Assembly (NCBI GenBank): GCA_030596395.1
Contig: JAUVKF010000022.1
Location: 1 to 42,835, forward strand
Direction of reading: 5' to 3'
DNA: 42,835 bases
From: Chlorobiota bacterium
GTDB taxonomy: Bacteria; Bacteroidota; Bacteroidia; Bacteroidales; F082
A model generated the notes under the pieces. The model was not told the DNA's origin. It saw only the letters and a program-made list of their open reading frames with translations, and ran no database searches. Each line of letters starts with the position of its first letter. The stretch's first letter is position 1. Positions 42,156-42,835 of the stretch are shown in pieces. Both the position numbers and the translations under genes were made by a program.

Positions 42156-42519
42156 CAGGCATTGTTCCCTCGGGAAGTTCCATTTTCGTCTCCCAACCAT
42201 CATACTTTCCATTGAAATCTGATGCAAGTTTCAAACAAAACCTGGAAATGGCATCAAGAAGTTCTTCATCAGGAATATGAGGGCAAAACAACAGGCACAG
42301 CCATTGGGGGTTTAGTTTGTCATAATCTGAAAGTGATATTTCAACTTTAAAACCGGATTTTTCTGATCGTCCTGATGCTTTTTGTGCTAATTCTTCTGTT
42401 GGAAAATAAAGCCAGAAAGTGAATTCATGCTTATGGGTAATACTGGAACCAAATCGTTCCAATTGTTCAAGGATGAATTGACCTGAGTGTAGTTTAAATA
42501 TTTGATGTTCATCATTCAT
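42121..42519 (-). CDS. RraB-like (ribonuclease E regulator family) protein, C-terminus from a repeat
   Basis: This is a 132-residue cytoplasmic protein. The middle and end match the RraB fold: FTFWLYFPTEELAQKASGRSEKSGFKVEIS, WLCLLFCPHIPDEELLDAISRFCLKLASDF and NGKYDGWETKMELP. In E. coli RraB binds RNase E and modulates mRNA decay. In this organism the target is not shown. The last 11 residues (LPAFKDSGSV region) are coded by arm B of the CCTTCCAG repeat, so the repeat provides the end of the reading frame. It lies upstream of a helix-turn-helix gene on the same strand, 25 bases apart. Confidence 0.75.
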   Translation of the reverse strand: MNDEHQIFKLHSGQFILEQLERFGSSITHKHEFTFWLYFPTEELAQKASGRSEKSGFKVEISLSDYDKLNPQWLCLLFCPHIPDEELLDAISRFCLKLASDFNGKYDGWETKMELPEGTMPDLPAFKDSGSV

Positions 42520-42544
42520 TTGACTTAAAAAGCAATTATGGTTT

Positions 42545-42835
42545 TCATTTGTTCGACTCTTCCAAGTCGTTCCGACTCTGGAAGGTCTTTTGGTGATTTA
42601 CATATTCACGAACAAATTTCAATTCGGTATAAGAGAATTTTTCACCTAAACTTTCTCTTGCTTCACCTAATGTTGCATTAGAATCTTCCCAAAAAAACGA
42701 TGCGATTTGTTCAAGTTTGTATTCATCTACAAAATCCAAAACAGGCAATTCGCCAGTTCCAATAAAGTGGGCAAGGTGTCCCTCAATGGTTGTAACGGCA
42801 AAATCTCTTTCTGCTGCTACTTTCTCTAAATCTTT
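42545..42835 (-). CDS. C-terminal end of a protein with a RecQ-type helix-turn-helix (HTH_40), cut by window edge
   Basis: The frame is open from the right edge of the window, without a start codon, to a TGA at 42545. It encodes 96 residues with EKVAAERDFAVTTIEGHLAHFI and DFVDEYKLEQIASFFWE, then LGEARESLGEKFSYTELKFVREYVNHQK. This arrangement matches the HTH_40 domain found at the end of RecQ-like helicases and PIF1-like AAA proteins. The rest lies outside the window. The final 14 residues (TFQSRNDLEESNK) are coded by a CCTTCCAG-type repeat arm, so the normal end is probably just before them. Confidence 0.7.
   Translation of the reverse strand, partial: KDLEKVAAERDFAVTTIEGHLAHFIGTGELPVLDFVDEYKLEQIASFFWEDSNATLGEARESLGEKFSYTELKFVREYVNHQKTFQSRNDLEESNK
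42559..42585. repeat. CCTTCCAG-type repeat, third arm
   Basis: CTTCCAAGTCGTTCCGACTC-type sequence is the inverted copy of arm A at 42041-42067, with one difference in 27 bases. It codes for the tail of the helix-turn-helix gene. Confidence 0.75.

Noticed and set aside
42004-42222. Plus-strand ORF of 72 codons
   Set aside because: It is made of the CCTTCCAG repeat and the antisense of the RraB-like gene.

Overview
The window looks like a chromosomal piece of a Bacteroidota bacterium, most likely an environmental Bacteroidales/Marinilabiliales-type lineage. The reasons are: promoters of the TAnnTTTG type (good ones at 1618-1648 and 19442-19449), a carboxypeptidase-regulatory-domain TonB receptor, DUF3109, GIN-domain proteins, a KamA-family radical SAM protein of about 730 residues, an alpha2-type glycyl-tRNA synthetase, an ATP synthase epsilon subunit reduced to its beta-sandwich domain, and a very long N-terminal region on ATP synthase subunit a. 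Base composition is moderately AT-rich throughout. Apart from the left edge and the repeat-rich intergenic DNA, I see no sign of a large foreign island.

Layout. 1-1.3 kb: the tail of an IS630-type transposase abuts and probably truncates a secreted leucine-rich-repeat protein. 1.4-4.0 kb: tRNA-Leu(CAA), prs, rplY/ctc and pth. 4.0-9.0 kb, minus strand: KamA-like radical SAM protein, glyS, ornithine carbamoyltransferase. 9.3-10.5 kb: DUF3109 protein and ferritin. 10.7-19.3 kb: the F1Fo ATP synthase in the order atpD-atpC // atpB-E-F-H-A-G, split by two oppositely oriented lipoprotein genes. 19.4-22.4 kb, plus strand: thiL, a TSUP transporter and a lipoprotein isoaspartyl peptidase/asparaginase. 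22.5-25.9 kb, minus strand: a probable copper-handling trio (Cys-rich membrane protein, TonB receptor with a Cys-Cys plug, periplasmic HMA protein). 26.0-29.5 kb: crotonase, an unusual 447-residue hydroxyacyl-CoA dehydrogenase and an SCP-x-type thiolase. 29.6-32.5 kb, minus strand: a BPL_N/DJ-1-like lipoprotein with an exported Ntn-type C-N hydrolase, then YjbQ. 32.6-36.9 kb, plus strand: a six-gene envelope operon (ECF sigma factor, probable anti-sigma factor, two adhesin-like beta-solenoid proteins, two beta-barrel proteins). 37.2-41.9 kb: elbB, a FabK/nitronate-monooxygenase-like flavoprotein, acyl-CoA dehydrogenase, etfB and etfA. 42.1-42.8 kb: an RraB-like protein and the C-terminal end of a protein with a RecQ-type helix-turn-helix domain.

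How it fits together. The crotonase/dehydrogenase/thiolase operon and the acyl-CoA dehydrogenase/EtfBA operon, 10 kb apart on the same strand, supply between them a complete four-step C4 acyl-CoA cycle plus its electron carrier, usable for beta-oxidation or butyryl-CoA formation. The copper-like trio and the sigma/anti-sigma/GIN/barrel operon both act in the envelope.

The least ordinary feature is the density of short palindromic intergenic repeats, about a dozen sites in several families. Some sit directly against start or stop codons, and three or four appear to supply the last codons and stop of the adjacent gene. I found no CRISPR array, phage, rRNA or convincing riboswitch. The best candidates for something under-described are the sigma-controlled GIN/barrel operon, the BPL_N lipoprotein plus Ntn-hydrolase pair, the copper-like trio, and the repeat-derived protein C-termini.
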